NCBI GenBank assembly: GCA_963664945.1
Contig: OY761822.1
Location: 682,001 to 746,000, forward strand
Direction of reading: 5' to 3'
From: UBA6522 sp963664945
Lineage (GTDB): Bacteria; Pseudomonadota; Gammaproteobacteria; Steroidobacterales; Rariloculaceae
DNA length: 64,000 bases
In this document: one piece after another, positions 22,973 to 31,960 of the stretch
How the letters are laid out: every line of letters starts with the position of its first letter
Numbering within the stretch: the first letter of the stretch is position 1
Translations under genes and position numbers: made by a program
Notes under the pieces: generated by a model
What the model saw: the letters and a program-made list of their open reading frames with translations, nothing else
What the model was told of the DNA's origin: nothing
Databases searched by the model: none

Positions 22973-24276
22973 CGCTGCCTGATGGGTGGAAACAGGGTCG
23001 CCTCGGCAAACTCTGTTCCATTGAGATCGGAGGTACGCCGTCACGGGGTGTTGCGGCGTATTGGGACACCACCCACGACACCTCGAATGTCTGGGTTTCG
23101 ATCAGGGACATGCGTCAACGTTTAGTCACAGTATCGGCTGAGCAGATCTCTGATCTAGGCGTAAAGAAGTCCAACGTCAAGCTCCAGCAACCCGGCACGG
23201 TACTTCTCAGCTTCAAACTGTCCATCGGTCGCGTCGCCATTGCTGCTGTTCCTCTTTTCACGAACGAGGCAATCGCCGGACTGTCTCCGACTGGCCTGAC
23301 GCGGGACTTTCTGTTTCACGGCCTCCAAGGATGGAACTTGCTTCAGGGTGTGGATCAGGCAATCAAGGGCGCGACTCTCAACAAGCACAAGCTCAAGAAA
23401 ATTCTGTTTGAGTACCCCGAGTCGGAACGCGAGCAAGCCAAGATCGCCGAGGTGCTTTCGTCGGTGGACCGGGCGATCGAGCAGACCGAGGCGCTCATCG
23501 CCAAACAGCAGCGTATCAAGACCGGCCTGATGCAGGACCTGCTCACACGCGGCATCGACGAACACGGCAACCTGCGCTCGGAACAGGCCCACGAGTTTAA
23601 GGATTCTCCGATCGGCCGGATTCCGGTGGAGTGGGAGGTGATAACACTCGGGGCAATGCTGAAACGCGCACACGGGTATCTACAGACAGGCCCTTTTGGC
23701 AGCCAACTTCATGCACATGAGTACGTCCATGAGGGCACTCCCGTCATCATGCCCCAGGACATACTGAACGGGCAGATTTCGACCAGTGTGATTGCCAGGG
23801 TCCCTGAGCGACGGGCAAACGACTTGCATCGCCATCGTCTTCTGCCAAATGACATCGTGTTCTCACGACGCGGCGACCTTTCGCGAGCTGCCGGAATTGG
23901 TGAGCGAGAAGCTGGATGGATATGCGGCACGGGGTGCTTTCTCCTTCGAGTGTCACCAGACTCGATCGATTCAACTTGGCTCACCAATGTGTACCGCCAC
24001 CATCATGTTCAGCGGCAGGTCGAGACGAATGCGGTGGGATCAACCATGCCGAGTCTGAACAATGCAGTAATGGAGAATCTGATTGTTGCGTTCCCCAAGG
24101 TCGACGAGCAGCAAGAAATTATGCGCCGATGTGATGCGGCAGCTGACAGTATCGCATCGACTCTTGATCAGCTTGCGAAGATGCGGGCGCTCAAGCGCGG
24201 CCTCATGCAGGACCTGCTCACAGGCAACCGCTGCGTGACTCCGCTGCTCGAACAATGCGAAGGGGTCGCGACATGA
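22969..24276 (+). CDS. hsdS: Type I restriction-modification specificity subunit HsdS
   Basis: A 435-residue protein with two target-recognition domains. TRD1 spans about 1-150 (LPDGWKQGRLGKLCSIEIGG) and TRD2 about 205-375 (IPVEWEVITLGAMLKRAHGY). Each is followed by a conserved helical spacer. The spacer repeats are visible as KTGLMQDLLTRG (near 184) and KRGLMQDLLTGN (near 420). Each TRD reads one half of a bipartite DNA target; the sequence recognised cannot be deduced. It is coupled to hsdM and lies 30 bp before the OLD-family gene. Confidence 0.94.
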   Translation: MTLPDGWKQGRLGKLCSIEIGGTPSRGVAAYWDTTHDTSNVWVSIRDMRQRLVTVSAEQISDLGVKKSNVKLQQPGTVLLSFKLSIGRVAIAAVPLFTNEAIAGLSPTGLTRDFLFHGLQGWNLLQGVDQAIKGATLNKHKLKKILFEYPESEREQAKIAEVLSSVDRAIEQTEALIAKQQRIKTGLMQDLLTRGIDEHGNLRSEQAHEFKDSPIGRIPVEWEVITLGAMLKRAHGYLQTGPFGSQLHAHEYVHEGTPVIMPQDILNGQISTSVIARVPERRANDLHRHRLLPNDIVFSRRGDLSRAAGIGEREAGWICGTGCFLLRVSPDSIDSTWLTNVYRHHHVQRQVETNAVGSTMPSLNNAVMENLIVAFPKVDEQQEIMRRCDAAADSIASTLDQLAKMRALKRGLMQDLLTGNRCVTPLLEQCEGVAT

Positions 24277-24306
24277 GCAGCTGCACCGGATACGGAGATC
24301 CAGCAG

Positions 24307-26016
24307 ATGTGGCTCCGTGAACTGCAGATCCGAAACTTCCGAAAGATCGACGCACTCACTGTGAATTTTCCGCGCGGTCTGACGGTGTTGGTTGGGGAGA
24401 ATAACTCCGGTAAGACGACGATCATTGATGCACTGCGTCTCATGTTGTTTTCAAGCCGGGAGTTCGATTCCCTCCGGCTTACGGAGGATGACTTCCGAAC
24501 CGGAACCGACCACGCACCGATCGAGATTTCCTGCCGATTCACCGGACTTGAAGATGACGACGAAGTCCACTTTCAAGAGTGCCTCGTTGATATCGATGAT
24601 GGCAAGTTCGAGATGCAGGTCAATGCCCGCGTTGAATTTAACGAGACGACGAATCGGTGCAACGTGAAAATGTGGGGTGGCGAGACGGAAGGCGGCTCAC
24701 TTCCATCGAACCATTACGATCGACTTGCGACGATCTACTTGCAGCCGCTGCGTGATCCCGAACGCGGCCTGCGGCCTGGACAGCATTCCCAAGTTTCCCG
24801 ACTTATCGACTGCCTGACAAAGGAAGATCAGCGCGAAGACTTTGAAGCCATCGTCAGGGATGCAAATGAGGAGATCCGAGAGCTGAAGCCAGTCGAAGAC
24901 GCAAGAGGCGACATCAATGCGCAGATGTCAGCTATCGCAGGTAGCGAATTGACCCAAAAAACGGAGCTGATTTTCGCCGACCCGACTTTCCGTCGCATCA
25001 TCGCAGGGCTGCAGCCTGAGATTGACGGACTACCGTTTGCCCTCAATGGGCTCGGGTACAACAACTTGATCTTCACATCCGCGACTTTGGGCACGCTCCG
25101 GCGGAGCCCACAGTTCTCATTCCGTTCAATCCTGGTCGAGGAGCCCGAAGCGCACCTGCACCCTCAGTTACAGATGCTCCTTCTCAGGCATTTGGCTGTT
25201 GTTGCCAGCGATCACGAAGGTAATGAAGTGCAGGTCATCGCGAGCAGCCACTCTCCTATTCTAGCGAGTCAGGCTCCAATCGACTCGGTCGTATCGGTTC
25301 ATGAAGTTGATGGCAAGGTCAGCACAGTCTCGGTGTGTTGCATCACGATTGACGACAAGATCAAGAAGAAGCTCCAGCGGTATCTCGATGCGACCCGTGG
25401 GGAACTGTTTTTCGCCCGGCGCATCTTGATGGTGGAGGGGATCGCGGAGGCACTGCTGCTCCCTGAGCTGGCCAAAATTTCAGGTGGCAATCTGAAGGAG
25501 TCGGCAGTGACCGTTCTGAACGCGGATGGAATCAACTTTAACGCGTTCATTCCATTGTTTGGAGTGGAAGAGCTTGGTGTGCCGGTCGTCATTCTCACAG
25601 ACGGTGACGCGAAGGTTGTCGGTGGAGAGATGTCGGCGACTGCCTCACACTTGAAGGAACAGGCAGCCGGGATTCCGAATTTGAATGTCGAGATGTCGGA
25701 GATCACCTTTGAGCATGAGCTTGCTCGCTCGGAAATGCTGCTTCCGCACATGGTGTCTGCGCTCAAAGAACTACATCCCATCATTGGAACAACGCTCGAA
25801 ACCAAGCTCGCAACGGTTGCGACCGTGGAGGAGAAGGCCAAGAAATTTTTGGACGTGTTCATTGAGAAGTCGGTCTCGAAAGGCCGGTTTGCGCAGGAAC
25901 TCGCCGAGATCTTGGCGGACTGTAATCTCGGGGCCAACGCCGTACCCGAGTACATCCGCATCGCGCTGAGGCATCTTGGAGTTCTGAGTGAGCCGGCAAT
26001 CGATGGCCACAGCTAA
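24307..26016 (+). CDS. OLD-family ATPase/TOPRIM nuclease (Gabija GajA-like)
   Basis: A 569-residue protein. The N-terminal ABC-type ATPase has Walker A G30ENNSGKTT, a signature/Walker B region around SILVEEPEAHLHPQ (near 275) and an H-loop ASSHSPILAS. The C-terminal TOPRIM domain has ILMVEGIAEALLL (E377) and VILTDGDAKVV (D432, D434). This ATPase-TOPRIM order and size match GajA of Gabija, a DNA-nicking nuclease activated when nucleotides are depleted. Its end overlaps the helicase gene by 29 bp, as gajA and gajB often do. It is embedded between hsdS and hsdR. Confidence 0.88.
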   Translation: MWLRELQIRNFRKIDALTVNFPRGLTVLVGENNSGKTTIIDALRLMLFSSREFDSLRLTEDDFRTGTDHAPIEISCRFTGLEDDDEVHFQECLVDIDDGKFEMQVNARVEFNETTNRCNVKMWGGETEGGSLPSNHYDRLATIYLQPLRDPERGLRPGQHSQVSRLIDCLTKEDQREDFEAIVRDANEEIRELKPVEDARGDINAQMSAIAGSELTQKTELIFADPTFRRIIAGLQPEIDGLPFALNGLGYNNLIFTSATLGTLRRSPQFSFRSILVEEPEAHLHPQLQMLLLRHLAVVASDHEGNEVQVIASSHSPILASQAPIDSVVSVHEVDGKVSTVSVCCITIDDKIKKKLQRYLDATRGELFFARRILMVEGIAEALLLPELAKISGGNLKESAVTVLNADGINFNAFIPLFGVEELGVPVVILTDGDAKVVGGEMSATASHLKEQAAGIPNLNVEMSEITFEHELARSEMLLPHMVSALKELHPIIGTTLETKLATVATVEEKAKKFLDVFIEKSVSKGRFAQELAEILADCNLGANAVPEYIRIALRHLGVLSEPAIDGHS

Positions 26017-27757
26017 TCAACTCCGGGAGAGGATTCTCGCGCAGAACCCGACAGATGAGCAGAGGGAGGCCATCTTTGCTGAGGAGTTGGAGTTTCTATT
26101 GCGCGCAGCTCCTGGAAGCGGCAAAACCTGGACGTCATGCCGACGCTTTATCTGGAGAGCGGCCAACTGGCCTCATCTTGTTGGGGGACTGGCTCTCCTG
26201 TCGTTCACAAACGCTGCCATCCGCGAGTTCAAGACCGCCACGATCAACGTAGGGCGAAGAGACCTCCTATCCGATCCGAACTACGTCGGTACGTTTGACT
26301 CGTTCGTTGAACGTTACATTCTCTCACCGTTTGGCCACCTGCTTACCGGCGCTGACAAGCGGCCAAGGCTATTTCCAGGCCCACGTCCGGGCGACTGGAA
26401 CAATGGGCAACTGAAAGTGTGGATGGACGGCAGGGGCGGTCGCAGGATTCCCGTTCCGGCATGGGAAGTCATACCCTTTCCGGATGGCACCAAGGTCCGC
26501 TTCAAGGCGTCGCCTACCTTCGGGAGTCAGCCCATTGCCGCCGCCGCGCCTGTATACCAACTTCTGTCTCTGGGCTTTTACACTCATGCGCAACGCATTT
26601 ATTGGGCATGGAAACTCCTGATCGAGAGACCACACATCGCGAAGCTGCTTGCCAAGCGATTCCCGGAAATCATCGTCGATGAAGCACAGGACACGAATGC
26701 CTGGCTCTTGATTCTCTTAAATCTTTTGCGTGACAAGGGAGCAAAGATCACGCTCATCGGTGACCCTGACCAGTGCATATTCGAGTTCAGCATGGCGGAT
26801 GCGACTTCGTTGCCCAAATTAAGGACGAAGTGGTCAATTCCAGAATTGCCCCTGAGTAAGTCGTTTCGTTGTAACAACCAGATTGCGGCAGCCGTCCGTA
26901 ACGTGGGCGGAAACACAGACTTCACCGGGGTCGGTGATGGAGCAACCGAATGGCGCCGGGCATTTGTGGTCAAACAAGCGTCGACGACATTCTCTAATGG
27001 CCTAGCGGCGTTCCAACGTCTAGCAGATCAGGCTGGAGTGAGCCTCAACTCCGCTGCCGTCGTCTGCCGAGCGCATAGGCAACTGGAATCATTGCGTGGC
27101 AAGCTGAACTATAACAATCTAAAGGGCAAGGCAAAGGAACTGGCTAAGGCGGCGTTTCTTCGTGATTCTCGACACGATTACCGTGGGGCGTTTCAATCCG
27201 TCGAGCGTATCGTGCGCGAACTGACAGGTGACGATCCTCTGTGGGAGCGCATCGATACCGACCCAAATTCACGCGAGCGCATGGCTGTGGCATTGGCAAT
27301 TTGGAAGTTCGTAAAAAGTCCGGACCGATTAACACCAGTATCTCAGCTTGGTGACACATGGATTCCTTCCATGCGAACGCAGTTGACGAGCTTAATCGAG
27401 GAAATCGGCTTGCAATGTGATGCGAAGCTCGGGCACCACATCAAGACAACCGGACTCTCCGCCGCTCAGAAGGCTCTGCCGCTCTTCGAATCGGTCCATG
27501 AGTTCCCGGAAGTGCGGCAGGACACGATTCACCAGGTGAAAGGCGAGAGTATCGAAGCGGTGCTGGTTGTCGGCAGTCCAAAATTCTGGAACTCCGTGAT
27601 GGCGGCGGTACGAGATGGCGACAACACGGAAGATCGACGGCTGGCGTATGTGGCGATGACGCGAGCTCGCCACCTGCTTGTCGTCGGCTTACCGAAGGGA
27701 CACTACGACAAGCACTTAAAAACTTGGTTGGAGTGGGGCTTCAGGGTGGCGAAGTGA
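25988..27757 (+). CDS. UvrD-like superfamily 1 helicase (Gabija GajB-like)
   Basis: A 589-residue protein with superfamily 1A helicase motifs. Motif I is A41PGSGKTWT, Ia ALLSFTNAAIREF, and motif II IIVDEAQDTNAW (D231). Motif III is ITLIGDPDQCIFEF, motif V/Va includes QDTIHQVKGESIEAVLVV, and VI is YVAMTRARHLLVV. The short UvrD-like form adjacent to an OLD/TOPRIM nuclease is the GajB arrangement. GajB is thought to sense DNA ends and activate GajA. The start overlaps GajA-like by 29 bp; hsdR begins 52 bp downstream. Confidence 0.88.
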   Translation: MSRQSMATANQLRERILAQNPTDEQREAIFAEELEFLLRAAPGSGKTWTSCRRFIWRAANWPHLVGGLALLSFTNAAIREFKTATINVGRRDLLSDPNYVGTFDSFVERYILSPFGHLLTGADKRPRLFPGPRPGDWNNGQLKVWMDGRGGRRIPVPAWEVIPFPDGTKVRFKASPTFGSQPIAAAAPVYQLLSLGFYTHAQRIYWAWKLLIERPHIAKLLAKRFPEIIVDEAQDTNAWLLILLNLLRDKGAKITLIGDPDQCIFEFSMADATSLPKLRTKWSIPELPLSKSFRCNNQIAAAVRNVGGNTDFTGVGDGATEWRRAFVVKQASTTFSNGLAAFQRLADQAGVSLNSAAVVCRAHRQLESLRGKLNYNNLKGKAKELAKAAFLRDSRHDYRGAFQSVERIVRELTGDDPLWERIDTDPNSRERMAVALAIWKFVKSPDRLTPVSQLGDTWIPSMRTQLTSLIEEIGLQCDAKLGHHIKTTGLSAAQKALPLFESVHEFPEVRQDTIHQVKGESIEAVLVVGSPKFWNSVMAAVRDGDNTEDRRLAYVAMTRARHLLVVGLPKGHYDKHLKTWLEWGFRVAK

Positions 27758-27809
27758 TGGATGCCAGAACCCAACCTGACAAACAACGATGCTGTTACAG
27801 GATTAGAGC

Positions 27810-30800
27810 ATGACGGCCACGTTGCCCAAGCAAATCAAGCTGGACGAACGCAACCACGTCGAGAAGCCGTTGCTCGACCAGCTTGCGGGCTTGGGTTGGG
27901 AGGTCATCGACCTGACGTACATGAAGCAGACTCCGGCGGAGACGCATCGGGGGAGGTTCACCGAGGTCGTGATGGCGCCGGTCCTGCGCGAGCGGCTCGA
28001 AGTCATCAACCCCTGGCTCCAAGACGATCAGGTCGAGGAGGTTGTCAAGCAGCTCACCGCAAGCTTCCCGAGCACCGGATTGCTGGGGAACAACAAGCAC
28101 CTGTTCCAGCTCCTTCTGGAGAACACCAGCGTCAGCGAGAACCGCCAAAGCGGCGAGAAGAGCCCGACCGTCCGCTTCGTGGACTTCACGAATCGTGACA
28201 ACAACCGCTTCATTGCGGTCTGCCAGTTCAAGGTCCGCGTCCTCGGCACCGAGCATCACATCATCCCCGATGTCGTGCTGTTCCTCAATGGCCTGCCGGT
28301 GGTGGTGATCGAGTGCAAATCGCCCAAGGTCAAGGACGCGATTCCCGAGGCGATCGATCAGCTTCTCCGCTACAGCGAGCAGCGCGGGGCCACGGGGGAA
28401 GGGAATGCGCCGCTCTTCTACTACAACCAGTTCGTCGTGGCGAGCTGCCGGCAGGAAGCCAAGTTCGGCACCATCACCACGCACACCGAGAAGCACTTCT
28501 ACCGCTGGGCCGACCCGTATCCACAAACCGTGGACGATCTGGACCACGGCTCAAGCAGCCCCAACGACCAGCAACGTCTTGTCGCCGGCATGCTCGACCG
28601 GGACAACCTGCTCGACCTGATTCGGACCTTCACGCTGTTCTCGACGAATGACAAAGGCCAGACGATCAAGATCGTCGGCCGCTACCAACAGTTCCGCGCA
28701 GTGAAGCGGGCGGTGAAGCGGCTGCTCGAAGGCCGCAATCCCCGCGAGCGTAGCGGCATCATCTGGCACACCCAGGGTTCCGGCAAGTCGCTCACGATGA
28801 TGTTCATGGTTCGGGAGATGTACCGCCACGCACAGCTCTCGAACTGGAAGGTCGTCTTCATCACTGACCGCACCCAGTTGGAACAGCAACTCTCCGAGAC
28901 CAGTCAGAGCATCGGCTTCACGGTGAAACTGGCCGACAGCATCAAGGGGCTCAAGAAACTACTAAGGGCAGACACCTCCGACTTGGTGATGGCGATGATC
29001 CACAAGTTCCGCGAGGCAGACTTGACCGTGACTTTTCCGGAGCTGAACGCCAGCCCCAACATCCTCGTAATGACCGACGAGGCCCACCGATCGCAGTACA
29101 GGCTGCTCGGGGCCAACCTCGACAAGGGCCTCCCGAACGCCGCCAAGATCGGCTACACGGGCACGCCGATCGACAAGACCGAGCAGGTCTTCGGCGACTA
29201 TATCGACAAGTACACGATGCGCCAATCCATCAAGGACGGCGTGACGCTGGAGATCGTTTACGAGGGCCGCACGCACAACGCCGAGGTCCCCGACCGGACC
29301 AGTATGGACGCTGCATTCGAGGACGTGTTCAGCGACTACGACATCCAGCAGCGTCTGGACATCCTCGGGTACGGATCGCGTGACGCCTATCTCGAAGCAG
29401 AACCCACCATCAAGGCCAAGGCCAGAGACATGGTGGAGCACTACCTCGCGCATGTGTTCCCCAACGGCTACAAGGCGCAGGTGGTGGCGACGTCACGCGA
29501 GGCGGCCGTGCGCTACAAGAAGCACCTGGACGCCGCGCTCGCGGCGGCGGTCGCAGAACTGGAACAGGCCAACACGGGCAAGCTGGACCTGGACCGGCTC
29601 AAGGCGATGAAGACGGACGTCGTGATCTCCGGAAGCCACAATGACCGGCCCCATCTCAAGGAGCATTCCGACTCATCGCGGCACGAGGCGAGCATCAAGA
29701 GCTTCAAGCTGTCGTTCGGCGGTGAAGAGGACGGTGTCAACGGAGACATCGGCATCCTGATCGTCAACAACATGCTGCTAACCGGCTTCGATGCGCCGGT
29801 CGAACAGGTGATGTATCTCGATAAGGTCGTAGTTGCCCACAACCTTCTGCAGGCTATCGCCCGTGTTAACCGCGTGGGCGACGAATCCAAGGACAAGGGC
29901 TTCGTGGTGGACTATGTCGGCATCGGCCACCACCTCAAGAAAGCGATCGACACCTACGACGAGCGCGAGCGGAAGGAGATCATCGACGCCTTGAGCTTCC
30001 CCGAGGAGGAGTTGCGGGAACTCCAGGACGCCCACGCCGCCGTGATGGAGTTGCTCGAGGAGCACGGGCTCACTGACATGACGGATCACGACGCCTTCTA
30101 CGACATGTTCTACGACGAGGATCTCCGCTTTGACTTCATGCTGGCATTCAAGCGGCTGACCAAGGCGCTCAATCTCCTGTTCCCGGCCCGCCAGGCCCTT
30201 GATTTCATGGGTGATTACAATGCGCTCGCCGAGATCAATGTGCTCGCCGGGAAGCACTTCCGCGACCAGCGGCTAAGCATGAAGGGGATCCCGGCGAAGC
30301 TTCGTGCAATCACGGATGCTCACCTCGAGTCCCGGGGCATCGATGTCAAGGTCCCGCCAATCTCGATCCTTGACGAGGATTTCGAGAAGGGTGTCGGCGA
30401 GCACCGCCGCACCAAGACCAAGGCGGCCGAGATCGAGCACGCGATCCGCCATCACCTCGACGTAGACCTGGACGATGATCCGGACCTGCGCGCTTCCTTC
30501 GCCGAAGCCCTGGCGGCCATCTTTGAGCAGTTCCGCGACAACTGGAACAAGATCTACGAAGAACTGGAGAAGCTGCGGACGCGAATCATCAAGGCCAGCA
30601 ACGAACCAACGTACGGATTGCATCGAAAAAAGCAAATGCCATTCTTTCGAATGTTACGGCGTGAGCTGTTCGGTGCGGATAAGCCAATCGTCGATCCGTC
30701 TCAGGTGGCTGAAGAGCATGCTGTCTATGGAATCGACGATGAAGACCGAATCAGCTACCTCGTAGATTTAACTCAGAAAATTACTCTCGTTATCGAGAGA

Positions 30801-30989
30801 GAGCTGAAATTGACTGGATTCTGGGAGAGCATTCCGGCCCGCAACAAGCTGAAAGCAGAGATCCAAAAAATCCTGCTCGCTCCTGAGTTTGCCAAAGTGC
30901 CCGACCTCATCGAGAATCGCGCGCATATTATTAGTCGAATTATGGAAATCGCCGAAAAGAACAACGACACAATTATTTTCGCGAACTAG
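27810..30989 (+). CDS. hsdR: Type I restriction enzyme subunit HsdR
   Basis: A 1,059-residue translocating endonuclease subunit. An N-terminal PD-(D/E)xK nuclease domain (D154 in IIPDVVLFLNG, E168-C-K170 in VVVIECKSP) is followed by the superfamily 2 helicase motor. Walker A is H320TQGSGKSLT, DEAH-box D423EAH (MTDEAHRSQY), and later TGTPI and QAIARVNR. All catalytic motifs are intact. The C-terminal helical region (ANKxx-like coil) contacts HsdM. The codon use and AT content shift near 30,600-31,000. It abuts the metallopeptidase gene (TAG overlapping GTG). Confidence 0.95.
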   Translation: MTATLPKQIKLDERNHVEKPLLDQLAGLGWEVIDLTYMKQTPAETHRGRFTEVVMAPVLRERLEVINPWLQDDQVEEVVKQLTASFPSTGLLGNNKHLFQLLLENTSVSENRQSGEKSPTVRFVDFTNRDNNRFIAVCQFKVRVLGTEHHIIPDVVLFLNGLPVVVIECKSPKVKDAIPEAIDQLLRYSEQRGATGEGNAPLFYYNQFVVASCRQEAKFGTITTHTEKHFYRWADPYPQTVDDLDHGSSSPNDQQRLVAGMLDRDNLLDLIRTFTLFSTNDKGQTIKIVGRYQQFRAVKRAVKRLLEGRNPRERSGIIWHTQGSGKSLTMMFMVREMYRHAQLSNWKVVFITDRTQLEQQLSETSQSIGFTVKLADSIKGLKKLLRADTSDLVMAMIHKFREADLTVTFPELNASPNILVMTDEAHRSQYRLLGANLDKGLPNAAKIGYTGTPIDKTEQVFGDYIDKYTMRQSIKDGVTLEIVYEGRTHNAEVPDRTSMDAAFEDVFSDYDIQQRLDILGYGSRDAYLEAEPTIKAKARDMVEHYLAHVFPNGYKAQVVATSREAAVRYKKHLDAALAAAVAELEQANTGKLDLDRLKAMKTDVVISGSHNDRPHLKEHSDSSRHEASIKSFKLSFGGEEDGVNGDIGILIVNNMLLTGFDAPVEQVMYLDKVVVAHNLLQAIARVNRVGDESKDKGFVVDYVGIGHHLKKAIDTYDERERKEIIDALSFPEEELRELQDAHAAVMELLEEHGLTDMTDHDAFYDMFYDEDLRFDFMLAFKRLTKALNLLFPARQALDFMGDYNALAEINVLAGKHFRDQRLSMKGIPAKLRAITDAHLESRGIDVKVPPISILDEDFEKGVGEHRRTKTKAAEIEHAIRHHLDVDLDDDPDLRASFAEALAAIFEQFRDNWNKIYEELEKLRTRIIKASNEPTYGLHRKKQMPFFRMLRRELFGADKPIVDPSQVAEEHAVYGIDDEDRISYLVDLTQKITLVIERELKLTGFWESIPARNKLKAEIQKILLAPEFAKVPDLIENRAHIISRIMEIAEKNNDTIIFAN

Positions 30990-31678
30990 TGACGATGGAT
31001 ATTTCCTACTCGATAAAACGATCTTCAAAGCGAACCAAGGTTACGATCACTATCGAGCGTGACAGAAAAGTTGTTGTGCACGCTCCGAATCATGCGTCCG
31101 ATGAAACTATTGCGCGAGTAGTCGAAGCCAAGCAGCATTGGATCTACCAGAAAACGCAGCATAGCCAAAAATACGCGCGCCAGCCTCATCCGCCTGGCAA
31201 AGAGCTCGTTAATGGTGAGTCCGCACTATATCTTGGGCGAAGCTACCGTATCGAAGTCGTCGACACAAAGACGAAATGTATTCGGTTTGATCAGCGTTTT
31301 CTGATTCCAGCATCGCACGCGCGTCACAAGAAGGGTGCCATGCGAGAGTGGTATATCGCGCGAGCAAAGGAACGAATTCTACCTCGCGTGGTGAAGCAGG
31401 CTCGGGAACTAGGCGTTTCCTACGGGCAGGCGCGCATCGTTGATAATCGATATCGGTGGGGCTCATGCACAGTTCGCAACAACATCAACCTGAACTGGCG
31501 GTTGATTAAGGCACCAATGTTTGTCGTCGATTACGTAATCGCCCATGAGCTCGCCCACCTTTTGGAGTCGAACCATACGCCGCGATTCTGGAATATAGTG
31601 AAAACACAGGTACCCACCATGGACAAAGCGCGTGACTGGCTAAGGGAGCATGGTCAACTCCTTGAGGAAGAGGTCTAG
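30989..31678 (+). CDS. YgjP-like metal-dependent hydrolase (DUF45, M48-like)
   Basis: A 229-residue protein with the zinc-metallopeptidase motif HELAHLLESNHTPRFW (around residue 187: HExxH and a downstream H/W). Ahead of it, NRYRWGSCTVRNNINLNWRL is the DUF45 signature (WGSC). The GTG at 30,989 shares a base with the hsdR stop; ATG at 30,995 is equally possible and no strong ribosome site distinguishes them. DUF45 genes are commonly linked to type I restriction operons, where the role is unclear. Last gene of the operon. Confidence 0.9.
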   Translation: MTMDISYSIKRSSKRTKVTITIERDRKVVVHAPNHASDETIARVVEAKQHWIYQKTQHSQKYARQPHPPGKELVNGESALYLGRSYRIEVVDTKTKCIRFDQRFLIPASHARHKKGAMREWYIARAKERILPRVVKQARELGVSYGQARIVDNRYRWGSCTVRNNINLNWRLIKAPMFVVDYVIAHELAHLLESNHTPRFWNIVKTQVPTMDKARDWLREHGQLLEEEV

Positions 31679-31960
31679 CCAGGGGATAGTGCACGGTTTC
31701 AATGTGAGAGTCACTTTAGTGCCCTTTGGATCAAATCACGCGACCCCATTCCACTGAAATTCGCCTACAGGACCAAGCGGCGAGATTGGGTCCACTCGCA
31801 GTAGACTAATCCTGCCCAATATTGTACCAGCAATCCTGACTTCCAGCCTTAATCGGCCGAAGTGCTTGTTCTACGTCCGGATAGTGACACACTTCCAGAC
31901 TCCGATTACTTAGGAAATCTGACGTTGACACCACCGATTTGTCGGAAGCCATTTACAACG
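31679..31960. other. Intergenic region between convergent genes
   Basis: 282 bp between the metallopeptidase gene and the convergent Sll1717-type ATPase gene. No gene, RNA or clear terminator hairpin was recognised. Base composition changes here from GC-rich to AT-rich, marking the edge of a differently acquired segment. Confidence 0.45.
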
